Positions 34,901-43,307 of a DNA stretch of 64,000 bases are shown here, piece after piece. The stretch covers positions 2,837,339-2,901,338 of the forward strand of contig OX638329.1 in the NCBI GenBank assembly GCA_951812755.1. The letters run 5' to 3'. This DNA comes from an uncultured Latescibacterota bacterium (GTDB taxonomy: Bacteria; Latescibacterota; UBA2968). How positions within the stretch are numbered: position 1 is the stretch's first letter; the number at the start of each line of letters is the position of its first letter. The notes under the pieces are model-generated. The model saw nothing but the letters and a program-made list of their open reading frames with translations. It was not told the DNA's origin and searched no databases. Both the position numbers and the translations under genes were made by a program.

Positions 34901-34935
34901 GCGAAGTGGAAATCGGTCTGGAAATTCAGTTTTGA
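31909..34935 (+). CDS. TonB-dependent receptor with carboxypeptidase-like regulatory domain (copy 2)
   Basis: This is a 1008-aa receptor: signal peptide MKRLILGFILLLLMG, a GKITGVITDAATGESLPGANV regulatory domain, a plug with RIRGSTTRAQTG and YYIDGIEVDR, and a barrel ending VEIGLEIQF. An EF-hand-like loop DLNGNGMIDETE lies near residue 636, at the same place as in copy 1. ATG at 31909 is chosen over an upstream in-frame ATG because GAGGAGAGG precedes it and the signal peptide then starts at once. It is 20 nt downstream of the small barrel. It shares AERPPVE.DKTTSKY with copy 1. The ligand is unknown. Confidence 0.9.
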   Translation: MKRLILGFILLLLMGTSAMATTAGKITGVITDAATGESLPGANVTLEGTRKGATTDAEGRYLILAVDPGMYSLTATMVGYGTEKKEAVQVIVDYTSTVNFALKEASLELAELIVVAERPPVEPDKTTSKYVVSSADIQAVPQVRSTSQLIALQPGMALDGTNRIRGSTTRAQTGTQVGYYIDGIEVDRSLLTGVNTTAIQELSVLTGGMNAEFGNAGAGIVSLVTKEGRGNFSGRVEYKFTPAGKKHWGRDVYESPNFEDNVQWDNPDWVNETYMDPGPDRTLGTGDDVERMAHERVEYTDKRGHRLEGTLGGPLARDFSFFASLSYARSPARFPAAEQVSDDPPRMQATLTYRPSADIKIKALGMYQRSDRFQGSTRNNAQNIFFPEDFSASGTYTLSRQLQVLTLTHTLGKNTYYDLKFFYNKYDRNAFDVPDATEAVRKDKAGFFNLPTLLREYTEEEDTKYGIKYDFVSQVNRSHLIQTGLVLTQRAYHRTREDFDNTKSRFLEFVADGFELGKNVKPWTLNLYVQDKIEYGGLVANLGLRWDYYNFGRNGSMGEALGKSPMYSTFTRARYEIDHLDSSTPTMTALSPRVGLSHPITDRLAAHYFIGRANIFPVLLETHRRQFSSEAPDNDLNGNGMIDETEKWNAMEVHTTARQPSDGMKPQRTTSMEIGVDWNFVSDYTASITAHYRRDEGLYASNNISYWVDPLKGQSAQVNAIRNTYWQTARGLELSLKKTFSNNFQFNLSYNAEWVRDPGGIHYGKHSANWYVLPDADFISAGHYWTDWEVQSDGSERPVPLTSEQVADISARAEANIVSWTEQAGRPGPGAGPWQPPIKTNENGIWTASNGQVFSAEPTGGQRRNQLSLQLYYATPMAYGPQMGAINPFGGLRMSMIYRIFSGEPFEYVPPVGPREFRTGATVMKTDLYAAKDFRAVGNLRPTLFVEVSNLFNEKSTESRNSDFTYVQYGQRLPPPDDTEYLLYGDPNEATRYRYNPREVEIGLEIQF

Positions 34936-34953
34936 AAATTGGAGGATAGTGAT

Positions 34954-37329
34954 ATGAACAGGAAATTTTTTGCTGCTGTCCTGATGATAGTGGTTGTCGG
35001 GTGGGCGTTAGGTGCGTATGCTCTGGACACGCAGAATATGCGACAACTCACGCGCGGGCAACTCTGGACCGGATTTCGCAATGAGGGGACTCAGGGCGGC
35101 GTCTGGGATGATCGAAGTTCTCGCGGCGCACCCCGCTTGACGTATCCGGGCATGGGCAATGGCCTTATGCTCAATATGGCGGGTGCTGACTATATTGAGT
35201 ATTTTGGCAAGAAGAACGGTTTTAGCTGGGCCGAGCAAAAAAATGAGGCACAGAATTTGTCGGCGGGAGAAGGTATATGGGTACTGACCAATGTCGGTGG
35301 CGAATACGGTGTGTCGTATTCGGGACCGTGGACGCCTTCGGCTGATATTGCGCCGATGTATTACGATATTGCCAATAGCCCCGAAGCCAATTGGGGGTAC
35401 CAGGTCGATGTGCCGCCTCATGGGCTGGGTGCGGGAGCAGTTATGCCCAACTGGTATCCCGGTGCTGCATTGCAAACCGATGCGCCGAGAACGGGCGTGC
35501 CCTATGAGGTCTTGAATCATCGGTGGGGGCAGTACATGGACGCCGATAAGGACGATCGCGCAGAAGATATCGTTTTTAGCAAATGGACGACCAAACACGG
35601 TATTACGATCACGCGCAAAGCCATGGCCTGGAGTTATCAGGGCTTTGATGATTTCTTTATTTTGGAAGTGGAATTTGAGAACACAGGTGATTCCGATGGC
35701 GATGGTGTGGCCGATGTGAACGGTGGCGCAGGGCATAATCTAACGGGTGCGTATTTCTCATTTGTTCAGGGCTTTACGGTGAGCATGTCGGGCGAGGGCA
35801 ATTGGAACAGCATCGGATCGGGCATGCCCGGGTCGTATGAGCCACAAGACGATCAATATCGCTATACGGGAGCGCCGAATTACGACGGACCTGCTGAATA
35901 CGTCGATTTGAAGATGAACTATCAGTGGGACGGCGACAGTATCCAGCGTGCTGAAGAAGACACCGGACAACCCGTTTATATTGAAAGCGTACACGGCAAT
36001 GCGAAAAGGTTGCCGGGCGGTGTGTTTGACGGACAGATGAGATCGCCGCAATACGTGGGCGTTGCGCCATTGGCCTATCGCGATAGTGGACCGTCGCATG
36101 TGTTCAATGCCAATGATCAGGGCAAATACGTCAATCCGCAAGGCGAACAACCCAGGACGTCAAAGTGGTGGGAAACACGCGATTTCTGGGGTTTGAACAC
36201 GGATTTACCGAATTTGCAGAGCGATTCTGAGCAGGGCATTTACGAAACGTTTTCGGGAACAACCGATGACAATCCAACGATCGTCAATGCAATGGCCAAT
36301 GCACTCACTTTTGGGCCGTATAATCTGGCTGTGGGCGAGAAGGCCAAAATCGTAGTGGCTTATGTCGCCGGGACAGGCGCACAGGCGATATCCCGCGAAG
36401 GCCAGTCGGCGTATGCAGTGGATGTGCAGACATTTTGTTTGAAAGACATTCCACTGCCCGTAGAAGAACGATTGGCGCGGTTGAGCAAGGGAGAAGCCGC
36501 TCTTGTGGCGCATTTAAAGGCCGCGCAATTTGCGTACGACAATATGTACGATCTGCCCGATTATCCGCCCGATGTTAAGTTTTCGCCGGGGGTGAATCAG
36601 GATGCAGAGATTACATTGACGTGGAACGGCGATGCCGAATCATCCGTAAACCCCGATTTTGGCGATGCCGATGTGGCGGGATATCGCGTTTTCCGATCTG
36701 CCTATCAGGAATTTGGCCCCTGGGAACACGTCGGTACAGTCACTGCAGGTACCTCCGGATCCACCTGGGACTATTCGGGTGGTCAATACGTGTGGCGCGA
36801 TAATACGGCAGTTGCCGGATTCCGGTACTTTTACAATGTGCGGGCTTTTGCGAAGCCTCGCGATTCGTGGAGCAATGGCATGTCGAGTATGGCTGATTTG
36901 CCCGAAGAAGTACAGGGCCATTTACAGGCTGGACTCGAAGGTGGATATTCTGCCCCCGAGCAGCGCGTGAACCTGGACCTCAGTCCGTTTCAGCCGGGCC
37001 TGGCGCCGTCATGGCCGGAAAAGCGCGTGCGCGTGGTGCCCAATCCGTTCAGTTTGTCGGAATCAGCTTATAATTACCAGAGTTCAAAAAAAATCCGCTT
37101 TCTGGGGTTGCCCCCCAAAAGCCGCGTGCTGATCTTCAATGTGGCGGGTGATATTGTGGGTGAAATCCTGCACGACGATGCCAGTTCAGGCGAAGCGTCG
37201 TGGTTCCAAATTGAACGCAATGTGACTGCGCCGGATGTGGCCAGCGGGATTTATTTTTACGTCGTTGAATCGCTGACGCCCGAAAGTATGGGGCAAACGG
37301 TGACGGGGACGTTTTACATTTTGAGATAA
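34954..37329 (+). CDS. large secreted protein with FlgD-Ig/T9SS-like C-terminal domain (copy 2)
   Basis: This 791-aa exported protein is paralogous along its length to the 2351-4660 product. It has the signal peptide AAVLMIVVVGWALGAYA, then LTRGQLWTGFRNEGTQGG and an acidic NTGDSDGDGVADVNGG stretch. A fibronectin-like region follows (VAGYRVFRSAYQEF). The C-terminal domain runs from VRVVPNPFSLSES to GIYFYVVES..TGTFYILR. ATG at 34954 has GGAGG eight bases upstream. It sits between receptor and PorV-like barrel as in module 1. Probably a cell-surface partner of the receptor; not shown. Confidence 0.75.
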   Translation: MNRKFFAAVLMIVVVGWALGAYALDTQNMRQLTRGQLWTGFRNEGTQGGVWDDRSSRGAPRLTYPGMGNGLMLNMAGADYIEYFGKKNGFSWAEQKNEAQNLSAGEGIWVLTNVGGEYGVSYSGPWTPSADIAPMYYDIANSPEANWGYQVDVPPHGLGAGAVMPNWYPGAALQTDAPRTGVPYEVLNHRWGQYMDADKDDRAEDIVFSKWTTKHGITITRKAMAWSYQGFDDFFILEVEFENTGDSDGDGVADVNGGAGHNLTGAYFSFVQGFTVSMSGEGNWNSIGSGMPGSYEPQDDQYRYTGAPNYDGPAEYVDLKMNYQWDGDSIQRAEEDTGQPVYIESVHGNAKRLPGGVFDGQMRSPQYVGVAPLAYRDSGPSHVFNANDQGKYVNPQGEQPRTSKWWETRDFWGLNTDLPNLQSDSEQGIYETFSGTTDDNPTIVNAMANALTFGPYNLAVGEKAKIVVAYVAGTGAQAISREGQSAYAVDVQTFCLKDIPLPVEERLARLSKGEAALVAHLKAAQFAYDNMYDLPDYPPDVKFSPGVNQDAEITLTWNGDAESSVNPDFGDADVAGYRVFRSAYQEFGPWEHVGTVTAGTSGSTWDYSGGQYVWRDNTAVAGFRYFYNVRAFAKPRDSWSNGMSSMADLPEEVQGHLQAGLEGGYSAPEQRVNLDLSPFQPGLAPSWPEKRVRVVPNPFSLSESAYNYQSSKKIRFLGLPPKSRVLIFNVAGDIVGEILHDDASSGEASWFQIERNVTAPDVASGIYFYVVESLTPESMGQTVTGTFYILR

Positions 37330-37341
37330 GGGGAGCCCAAC

Positions 37342-38298
37342 ATGAACAAACGAATATTACTGGTGCTGATGGTCGGGCTGATGACAGGACCGGCCTTTGC
37401 ACAGTCGGATTTTGGCGAATACGGTACGATTTTGCCGGTGAAGGGCCAGTCGTCGCTGGCGTTTCTCAAAATCGGTGCATCGCCCCGTGCCGTGGCTATG
37501 GGCGAAGCCTTTGTCGCGATGAATGGCGGGATTGATGCGTCTTTTTACAATCCCGGTGCATTGGGATTTGTCTCGGGTGGCGAGTACGCGCTGTCGTACA
37601 CGCGCTGGCTGGTCAATTCGGGATTGTATTCGGGGGCTTTGGCTTACAAATGGGGCGGCAATACATTTGGCGTTTCAATTGTGAGCTTTGTGCCCGAAGA
37701 GGTGGAGGAAACGACGATCTTTCAGGCCACGGGTACCGGGCGCATGATCCAGGGGGGCGATACAGCTATTGGGTTTATGTTTGCTCGTCAGATGACCGAT
37801 AAAGTATCCTGGGGTGTACAGGCGCGGTGGGTTCAGGAAGATCTGGTGCTCAAAACGACGAGTACATTTCAGTTTGACCTTGGCATTTCGGCATATACGG
37901 GCTATCGCAGTTTGCGTATTGCCGCCGCCGCGCGTAATGTGGGTACTGAGATTACTGTGGAGACCGAGCAGTTTTCACCGCCGATCAATTTCAATTTTGG
38001 GCTGGCAGGTGAAGTCTATGGTGAGCAAGGCGACCCTACGTATTTGACGCTTGCAGCCGAGACCATTATGGCAACTGATTACGGCCAACGGTGGAATTTT
38101 GGCGGTGAGTTGTGGATTGCCAATATGCTCGCATTGCGCGGTGGGTATAAGGTCAACTACGATGTGGAGGATTACAGTCTGGGTGCTGGCCTAAAGTACG
38201 ATTTTGGCGGGCGAGATATTCGCGTAGATCTGTCGTATAGCGATGGCGGTGTGTATTTTGATGCACCGCTGCGCGTTGCTGTTAGTGGGTCGTTCTAA
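37342..38298 (+). CDS. PorV/PorQ-family outer-membrane barrel protein (copy 2)
   Basis: This 318-aa protein has signal peptide LLVLMVGLMTGPAFAQ, the PRAVAMGEAFVAMNGG and DASFYNPGAL block, and the EETTIFQATGTG strand shared with copy 1. The C-terminal end is RVAVSGSF. PorV-type barrels bind and hand over type IX secretion substrates in Bacteroidetes. It starts 12 nt after the secreted protein and ends module 2; no GWxTD gene follows, unlike module 1. A terminator lies at 38329. Confidence 0.85.
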   Translation: MNKRILLVLMVGLMTGPAFAQSDFGEYGTILPVKGQSSLAFLKIGASPRAVAMGEAFVAMNGGIDASFYNPGALGFVSGGEYALSYTRWLVNSGLYSGALAYKWGGNTFGVSIVSFVPEEVEETTIFQATGTGRMIQGGDTAIGFMFARQMTDKVSWGVQARWVQEDLVLKTTSTFQFDLGISAYTGYRSLRIAAAARNVGTEITVETEQFSPPINFNFGLAGEVYGEQGDPTYLTLAAETIMATDYGQRWNFGGELWIANMLALRGGYKVNYDVEDYSLGAGLKYDFGGRDIRVDLSYSDGGVYFDAPLRVAVSGSF

Positions 38299-38328
38299 TA
38301 TCTGTCTGTGATTGATCGCTAACGTAGG

Positions 38329-38368
38329 TGTGTGCAGGGGATGGATTCCTTGCACACATTTTCTTTTT
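38329..38368 (+). terminator. rho-independent terminator after envelope module 2
   Basis: Stem TGTGTGCA / TGCACACA with a 14-base loop followed by TTTTCTTTTT. It closes the operon starting at 31196. Confidence 0.8.
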
Positions 38369-38430
38369 GAGGTACATTGCGCGGAAGATACTGTAGCGCA
38401 GGACCTGCCCTAAGTTTTTGAGGGATTGCG

Positions 38431-40407
38431 ATGGCCGAGTTGAAAGCGTTGGATGGGGATTTGTACCCAGCGAGCAAGCACCTGAGCGTAACTGCACGCG
38501 CTTTTTGCGTGGGGATTGCGGTGACGTTTCTGGTGAATTTGTTGCCCGCTTATTCGGCCTATATCGTGCATTCGTCGCGCATGGTTTTTGCCCATTTGCC
38601 CATGGCAACTATGGTGGTTTTCACGGTGCTGGCGTGGCCGTTGAATGCTCTGATTGCGCGGGTAAAGCCGCAATGGGCATTGTCGCAGGGCGAGATGGTG
38701 GTGGTTTTTTCAATGGGGTGGATTGCAGGGGCTGTGCCAGCGGCGAATTTTATGGGTTTGTTCATTGGGGGCATTGCCGCGCCTTATTATTACGCCTCGC
38801 CCGAGAATCAGTGGGGCGATTATTTGTTGGATGGATTGCCAAAGTGGGCCGCGCCGCCCAATCACGCCAATCAGATGACGTATTTTTTTGAGGGCAAACC
38901 CCCTGGCGTTGATATTCCCTGGGATGCGTGGATGACGCCGCTTGTGTGGTGGGGTGTTTTTCTCATTGCACTGGCGCTGGTGAGCGTGGCGCTGATGGCT
39001 GTGTTGCGGCGACAGTGGGTGGATCGAGAGCGCCTGCCTTTTCCCCTGGCCGAAGTACCGCTGACGATGTTGGAGGAGGTTGAGGCAGGAAAATACAGGC
39101 TTCTGCATTCTCGCTTGTTCTGGGTTGGACTGACAATTCCCGTGGTTGTGGTGGTGTGGAATATCGTGGGCTATTTTTGGCACACATTTCCACCTATTCC
39201 GTTGATGGATAGATGGGCTTTGCCACTTGGGCGCGGGTTTCCAAGTGTTACGATCAAATTGAATTTTTTTGTGCTGGGGTTCGCGTTTTTTACCAATCTC
39301 GATGTGTTGTTCAGTCTGTGGTTTTTCTACGCGCTGGGCATTGTTCAAACCGGTGTTTTTGACCGTTTGGGATATTCTATTGGGGCGTCTGATATCTGGG
39401 GGTCCCGCGGCGGTGCTGCGTTGGGCTGGCAGGCGATGGGGGCTTTTTTTGTATTTACGGCGTTGAGTATGTGGATGGCGCGCGCGCATTTGCGGGATGT
39501 GTGGCGCAAGGCGATGCGCGGCGATGATGCTGTGGATGATTCGGATGAGTTGTTGTCTTATCGGGCGGCGGTGTGGGGTATTATCGTGGGGTCTGTATTT
39601 CTCTTTTTCTGGTTGTGGCATTCGGGCATGTCCGCGCTCGTGTCCGGTGTTTTTCTTTTTGCGCTGATTTTGATGACGGTGGGCGTGACGCGGTTTGTGG
39701 CCGAGTCGGGGTTGGCTTATGCGCGGATGCCTATTACGCCGCAGAGTTTTACGTTTTATACGATTGGTATTCGGCAGATGGATACCAATAGTGCCGCATC
39801 TCTGGCGCTGTCTTATTCGACGTTTGGCCTGGGCAATACTTTTGGTGCTTCTACGCTGGCACATATTGCGCAGATGGGCGCGAGGCTCAAGCTCAAGACC
39901 CGCTCGCTATTCTGGACAACGATGTGCGCCCTGGTGGTGTCGATGGTTATTTCGGCGGTGTTCACGTTGTATCTGGGATATATGTATGGCGCGTATAATT
40001 TTAATGTTTATACGTTTAATTCCGGGAATGTGGTGATTTTTAGCAATGTGGTGATGAAATTGCAAAATCCCTTTGGCATCAGTCTGGACAGGCTGATGTT
40101 TTTTGGTATTGGTGCGGCTCTCACTGCTGTGTGTAGTTTTTTGCGCTATCGGTTTTTGTGGTGGCCGCTAAGTCCGATTGGATTGACGGTGTTTACAACG
40201 GGTATTTTGCAGCGGCAGGTGTTTACTGTTTTTGTGGCGTGGATGGTGAAATCCGTTCTGCTAAAAATTGGCGGTATTGGACTTTATCGCCAATCTCTGC
40301 CTTTGTTTATGGGGCTGATGCTCGGTTATGTTCTGGGTATTGGATTGATTTTTATTGCGGATGTGCTGTTTTTCTTTGGGCAGGGGCATCTGGTGCATCA
40401 CTGGTGA
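38431..40407 (+). CDS. polytopic membrane protein, DUF6785 type (OPT-transporter-like)
   Basis: This 658-aa protein has about 13-14 hydrophobic segments (e.g. FCVGIAVTFLVNLLPAYSAYI and LSQGEMVVVFSMGWIAGAVP). The sequence pattern matches DUF6785/DUF6784 membrane proteins known from planctomycetes and related phyla, which resemble oligopeptide transporters. Conserved SQGEMVVVFS and FVAESGLAYARMPITPQS blocks may form the transport core. It is 14 nt upstream of a sodium:solute symporter. The substrate is not known. Confidence 0.7.
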   Translation: MAELKALDGDLYPASKHLSVTARAFCVGIAVTFLVNLLPAYSAYIVHSSRMVFAHLPMATMVVFTVLAWPLNALIARVKPQWALSQGEMVVVFSMGWIAGAVPAANFMGLFIGGIAAPYYYASPENQWGDYLLDGLPKWAAPPNHANQMTYFFEGKPPGVDIPWDAWMTPLVWWGVFLIALALVSVALMAVLRRQWVDRERLPFPLAEVPLTMLEEVEAGKYRLLHSRLFWVGLTIPVVVVVWNIVGYFWHTFPPIPLMDRWALPLGRGFPSVTIKLNFFVLGFAFFTNLDVLFSLWFFYALGIVQTGVFDRLGYSIGASDIWGSRGGAALGWQAMGAFFVFTALSMWMARAHLRDVWRKAMRGDDAVDDSDELLSYRAAVWGIIVGSVFLFFWLWHSGMSALVSGVFLFALILMTVGVTRFVAESGLAYARMPITPQSFTFYTIGIRQMDTNSAASLALSYSTFGLGNTFGASTLAHIAQMGARLKLKTRSLFWTTMCALVVSMVISAVFTLYLGYMYGAYNFNVYTFNSGNVVIFSNVVMKLQNPFGISLDRLMFFGIGAALTAVCSFLRYRFLWWPLSPIGLTVFTTGILQRQVFTVFVAWMVKSVLLKIGGIGLYRQSLPLFMGLMLGYVLGIGLIFIADVLFFFGQGHLVHHW

Positions 40408-40421
40408 TCGGAGAATTCCCT

Positions 40422-42182
40422 ATGAGTGAAACTTCGGTTGAATACGTTGTGATTGGATGTTATTTGGGTGTGCTGGTTGGGGTGGGCATGGTGTTTCGCC
40501 GATTTAATGAAAATGTGAGTGACTATTTCCGAAACGGTTGCAAGGGCACCTGGTGGCTGGTGGGGTCGAGTGCGTTTATGACGGCGTTTAGTGCGTGGAC
40601 TTTTTCGGGTGCGGCGGGTGCGGCTTATGAAGCTGGCTGGAGTGTGCTGGTGATTTATCTGGCAAATTCCGTGGGGTTTGCAATTAACGGTTTGTTTCTC
40701 GCCAAATGGTTTCGACAGACCCGGGCTATTACAGGCCCCGAGGTCATTCGTCTGCGCTTTGGCATTCCAACGCAACAATTTTACGCCTGGATGTCATTTG
40801 TCATGCAGACCCTGTATTCGTCGCTGCATCTTCTGGGTTTGGCGATTTTCTGTTCGGCGGTGTTTGGATATAAAATTGAGCAGGTGATCGTGGTGGTGGG
40901 GGCGGTGGTGTTGCTCTATTCGCTTATTGGCGGTAGCTGGGCGGTGACGGCTACGGATTTTCTGCAGACGCTTATACTTATTCCCATTACCATTCTGGTG
41001 GGGGTGTTGTGTCTGGCGAAGCTCGGCGGCGTGGGTGCGCTGTTTCAGGGGATTCAGAATATGGGGCTGTCGTCGGCTTATGGCGTGTTTAATGCCCCTG
41101 ACCAGTTTCCGCTGCGGGCTTATACGTATGCGTGGGCTATAGCGATGCTGCTGAAGAATGTGATTGGATATAATACGCTTACGTCGGCGCAGCGGTATTT
41201 TCTGGTGAAGGATGGACGCGAGGCGCAAAAGGCGGCGTGGTTGGGTTTTGTGCTGATGACCGCGGGTGCGTTCCTGTGGTTTATTCCGCCGATGACTGCG
41301 CGGCTTTTGTTTCACGCCGAGGTGATGGCGGTCGATATTCCCAAGGCTGCTGAAGCGGCATATGCTATTGCGAGTTTGAATGTGTTGCCGCTGGGCATGA
41401 CGGGGCTGATGGTGGTGGCGATGTTTGCGGCGACGATGAGTTCGATGGATTCGGGGTTGAATCGCAATGCGGCGATTTTTACCAATGATATTTATCCGAC
41501 GCTGTGCCGGTTGTTTGGACGGGCGACTATGCAGGGCAAGAGCCTGATGCGGCTGGGGCAGGTGTTTTCTGCGGTGTTTGGGGTGTGCATTGTGAGTATT
41601 GCCACGTATTTTGCAAATACAGAGGGCAGAGGGGTGTTCGAGCATATGTTGAATATCGGCGCATTGCTGGCTCTGCCGATGGCTGTCCCTGCGTTGATGG
41701 GGCTGTTTATTCGCACGTCGCCGAGTTGGGCGGCTATTGTGACGGTGTGTGTGACGCTGATTCCATCGGCAATCGGATTTTTCAGCGCGGAACTCTTTGG
41801 CGAGACCTGGTCATTTCAGCAGAAGGTATTTACCAATCTCGCCGTGGGGATAGTGGTTTATTTGTTGACAATGCCGTTCTGGAATCGCGCACCGGAATTG
41901 TATAAGAGACAGGCGCAGGACTTTTTTGATCGCATGCTGACTCCTGTTGATTTTGAGAAAGAGATCGGCATACCAAATGATTTGCGTCAGCTCAAAATTA
42001 TCGGTAGTTTTGCTGCGATTATTGGTGGGTTGATTTGCACGCTTGTCTTGTTGCCCAATCCACTGATCGGCCGTCTGGGGATTCTGTTTGTGGGCGGTTT
42101 TGTGCTGGTCGTTGGCGGTGTGTTTATATGGTTGGGAAAGCGCAGTGAGTTGGAGACTTCGCAGATTGAGGCGGCGGATTGA
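40422..42182 (+). CDS. sodium:solute symporter family protein
   Basis: This 586-aa polytopic protein of the SSS/LeuT-fold family has roughly 13 membrane helices. The N-terminal helix is YVVIGCYLGVLVGVGMVF. The region FMTAFSAWTFSGAAGAAYEAGW and the GSWAVTATDFLQT stretch near helix 5 are diagnostic. ATMSSMDSGLNRNAAIFTNDIY corresponds to the conserved late Na+-site helix. The ATG with GGAGAA upstream is used; an in-frame upstream start overlaps the DUF6785 gene. Likely imports the organic substrate processed by neighbouring enzymes. Confidence 0.9.
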   Translation: MSETSVEYVVIGCYLGVLVGVGMVFRRFNENVSDYFRNGCKGTWWLVGSSAFMTAFSAWTFSGAAGAAYEAGWSVLVIYLANSVGFAINGLFLAKWFRQTRAITGPEVIRLRFGIPTQQFYAWMSFVMQTLYSSLHLLGLAIFCSAVFGYKIEQVIVVVGAVVLLYSLIGGSWAVTATDFLQTLILIPITILVGVLCLAKLGGVGALFQGIQNMGLSSAYGVFNAPDQFPLRAYTYAWAIAMLLKNVIGYNTLTSAQRYFLVKDGREAQKAAWLGFVLMTAGAFLWFIPPMTARLLFHAEVMAVDIPKAAEAAYAIASLNVLPLGMTGLMVVAMFAATMSSMDSGLNRNAAIFTNDIYPTLCRLFGRATMQGKSLMRLGQVFSAVFGVCIVSIATYFANTEGRGVFEHMLNIGALLALPMAVPALMGLFIRTSPSWAAIVTVCVTLIPSAIGFFSAELFGETWSFQQKVFTNLAVGIVVYLLTMPFWNRAPELYKRQAQDFFDRMLTPVDFEKEIGIPNDLRQLKIIGSFAAIIGGLICTLVLLPNPLIGRLGILFVGGFVLVVGGVFIWLGKRSELETSQIEAAD

Positions 42183-42208
42183 TCTGACAGTTTCTAAAGG
42201 AGGAATTG

Positions 42209-43183
42209 GTGAAAGCAGCACATGTTGTCGCTCATCGGCAGATTGAGATGTTTGAGGCTGATGAGCCGAATATTGAGGATTTTCCAAAGGGGTCGATAAA
42301 GGTTAAGGCGCATATGACCGCGATTTGTGGGTCGGATTCGCCAAAGTTTGTATTGAAACAGCCGGCCGCGGTGTATCCGATGAATATCGGGACTTCAATA
42401 CACGAGTGTATTGGAACGGTGGTTGCGTCGTCGTCGGATCGGTTTCAGCCCGGGGATTTTGTGCAGGCGCGGCCCACGGCGGGTATTGGTGGGTTGGCTG
42501 AGTATTATATTTCGAGCGAAAGAGTGGGGGTGCATCTCGCAGATTATAAACCTCTCGATGAATTGTTGATGTCTCAGCCTTTGGGGACGGTGATTTGGGC
42601 GTGTCGCAAGTTGGGCAATATTATCAATCGGGATGCCGTGGTGGTGGGGCAGGGTCCAATGGGTTTGTTGATGACGCATTTGCTGAGCAATTTGGGGGCG
42701 AAGACCGTGGTTGCCGTGGATACGGTCGATTTTCGTCTCGAGGCATCCAAAAAGATGCGGGCGACGCATGTGGTGAATCCCGATAGGGAAGATGTGGTGG
42801 GTATTGTGAGAGATATTACGGATGGGCGGATGGCCGATCTGGTGGTGGAGATTGTGGGGCACAATCAGGATACGGTCAATTTGTGTCTGAATTTAACCAA
42901 ACGTCTGGGTACGGTACTGGCATTTGGCGTGCCCGATGACGATGTGTATGCGTTTAATTATCGCGATTTTTTCCGTAAGAATGTGACGCTGATTGGCTCC
43001 GTGGGGCCAGATTCGTTGAACGATTATCCCCTGGCTATGGATATGATCGCACAGGGGCGCATCGATGTCTCGCCGATTATCACGCACCATTTGCCGTTTA
43101 CAGAGGTGCAAAAGGGTTTTGAATTGTTTATCGATCATCGCGACGAGGCGATTAAGGTTGTGCTGGATTATGAGGGGAATTAA
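42209..43183 (+). CDS. zinc-type medium-chain alcohol/polyol dehydrogenase
   Basis: This 324-aa MDR protein has the catalytic zinc Cys C40 (AICGSD), H65-E66 (IHECIG) and the Rossmann motif VVVGQGPMGLL. The structural-zinc four-Cys loop is absent. Members include threonine, sorbitol and galactitol dehydrogenases. The start is GTG, five bases after GGAGG. It begins 26 nt after the symporter gene, so import and oxidation of a polyol or hydroxy compound may be coupled. The product of the PhyH gene downstream is a possible next or previous step; not shown. Confidence 0.88.
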   Translation: MKAAHVVAHRQIEMFEADEPNIEDFPKGSIKVKAHMTAICGSDSPKFVLKQPAAVYPMNIGTSIHECIGTVVASSSDRFQPGDFVQARPTAGIGGLAEYYISSERVGVHLADYKPLDELLMSQPLGTVIWACRKLGNIINRDAVVVGQGPMGLLMTHLLSNLGAKTVVAVDTVDFRLEASKKMRATHVVNPDREDVVGIVRDITDGRMADLVVEIVGHNQDTVNLCLNLTKRLGTVLAFGVPDDDVYAFNYRDFFRKNVTLIGSVGPDSLNDYPLAMDMIAQGRIDVSPIITHHLPFTEVQKGFELFIDHRDEAIKVVLDYEGN

Positions 43184-43290
43184 GAATTAAGAATTAGGAA
43201 TTGGGAGTAGGGCGGACTGACTGCTGATCGCTGACTACTTGGGAATTGGGGTGGCTTAGGGTTGGGTCGTCTCACGTTTCACGTCTCACC
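43184..43290. repeat. AT-rich and low-complexity intergenic repeat
   Basis: Units AATTAAGAATTAAGAATTA are followed by G-rich and CTGACTGCTGATCGCTGACT sequence. The same style of spacer occurs at 25331-25602, 27380-27412 and 59838-60060. It separates the dehydrogenase gene from the PhyH gene; no ORF is present. Confidence 0.6.
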
Positions 43291-43307
43291 TTTAACTGGA
43301 GGTTCTT

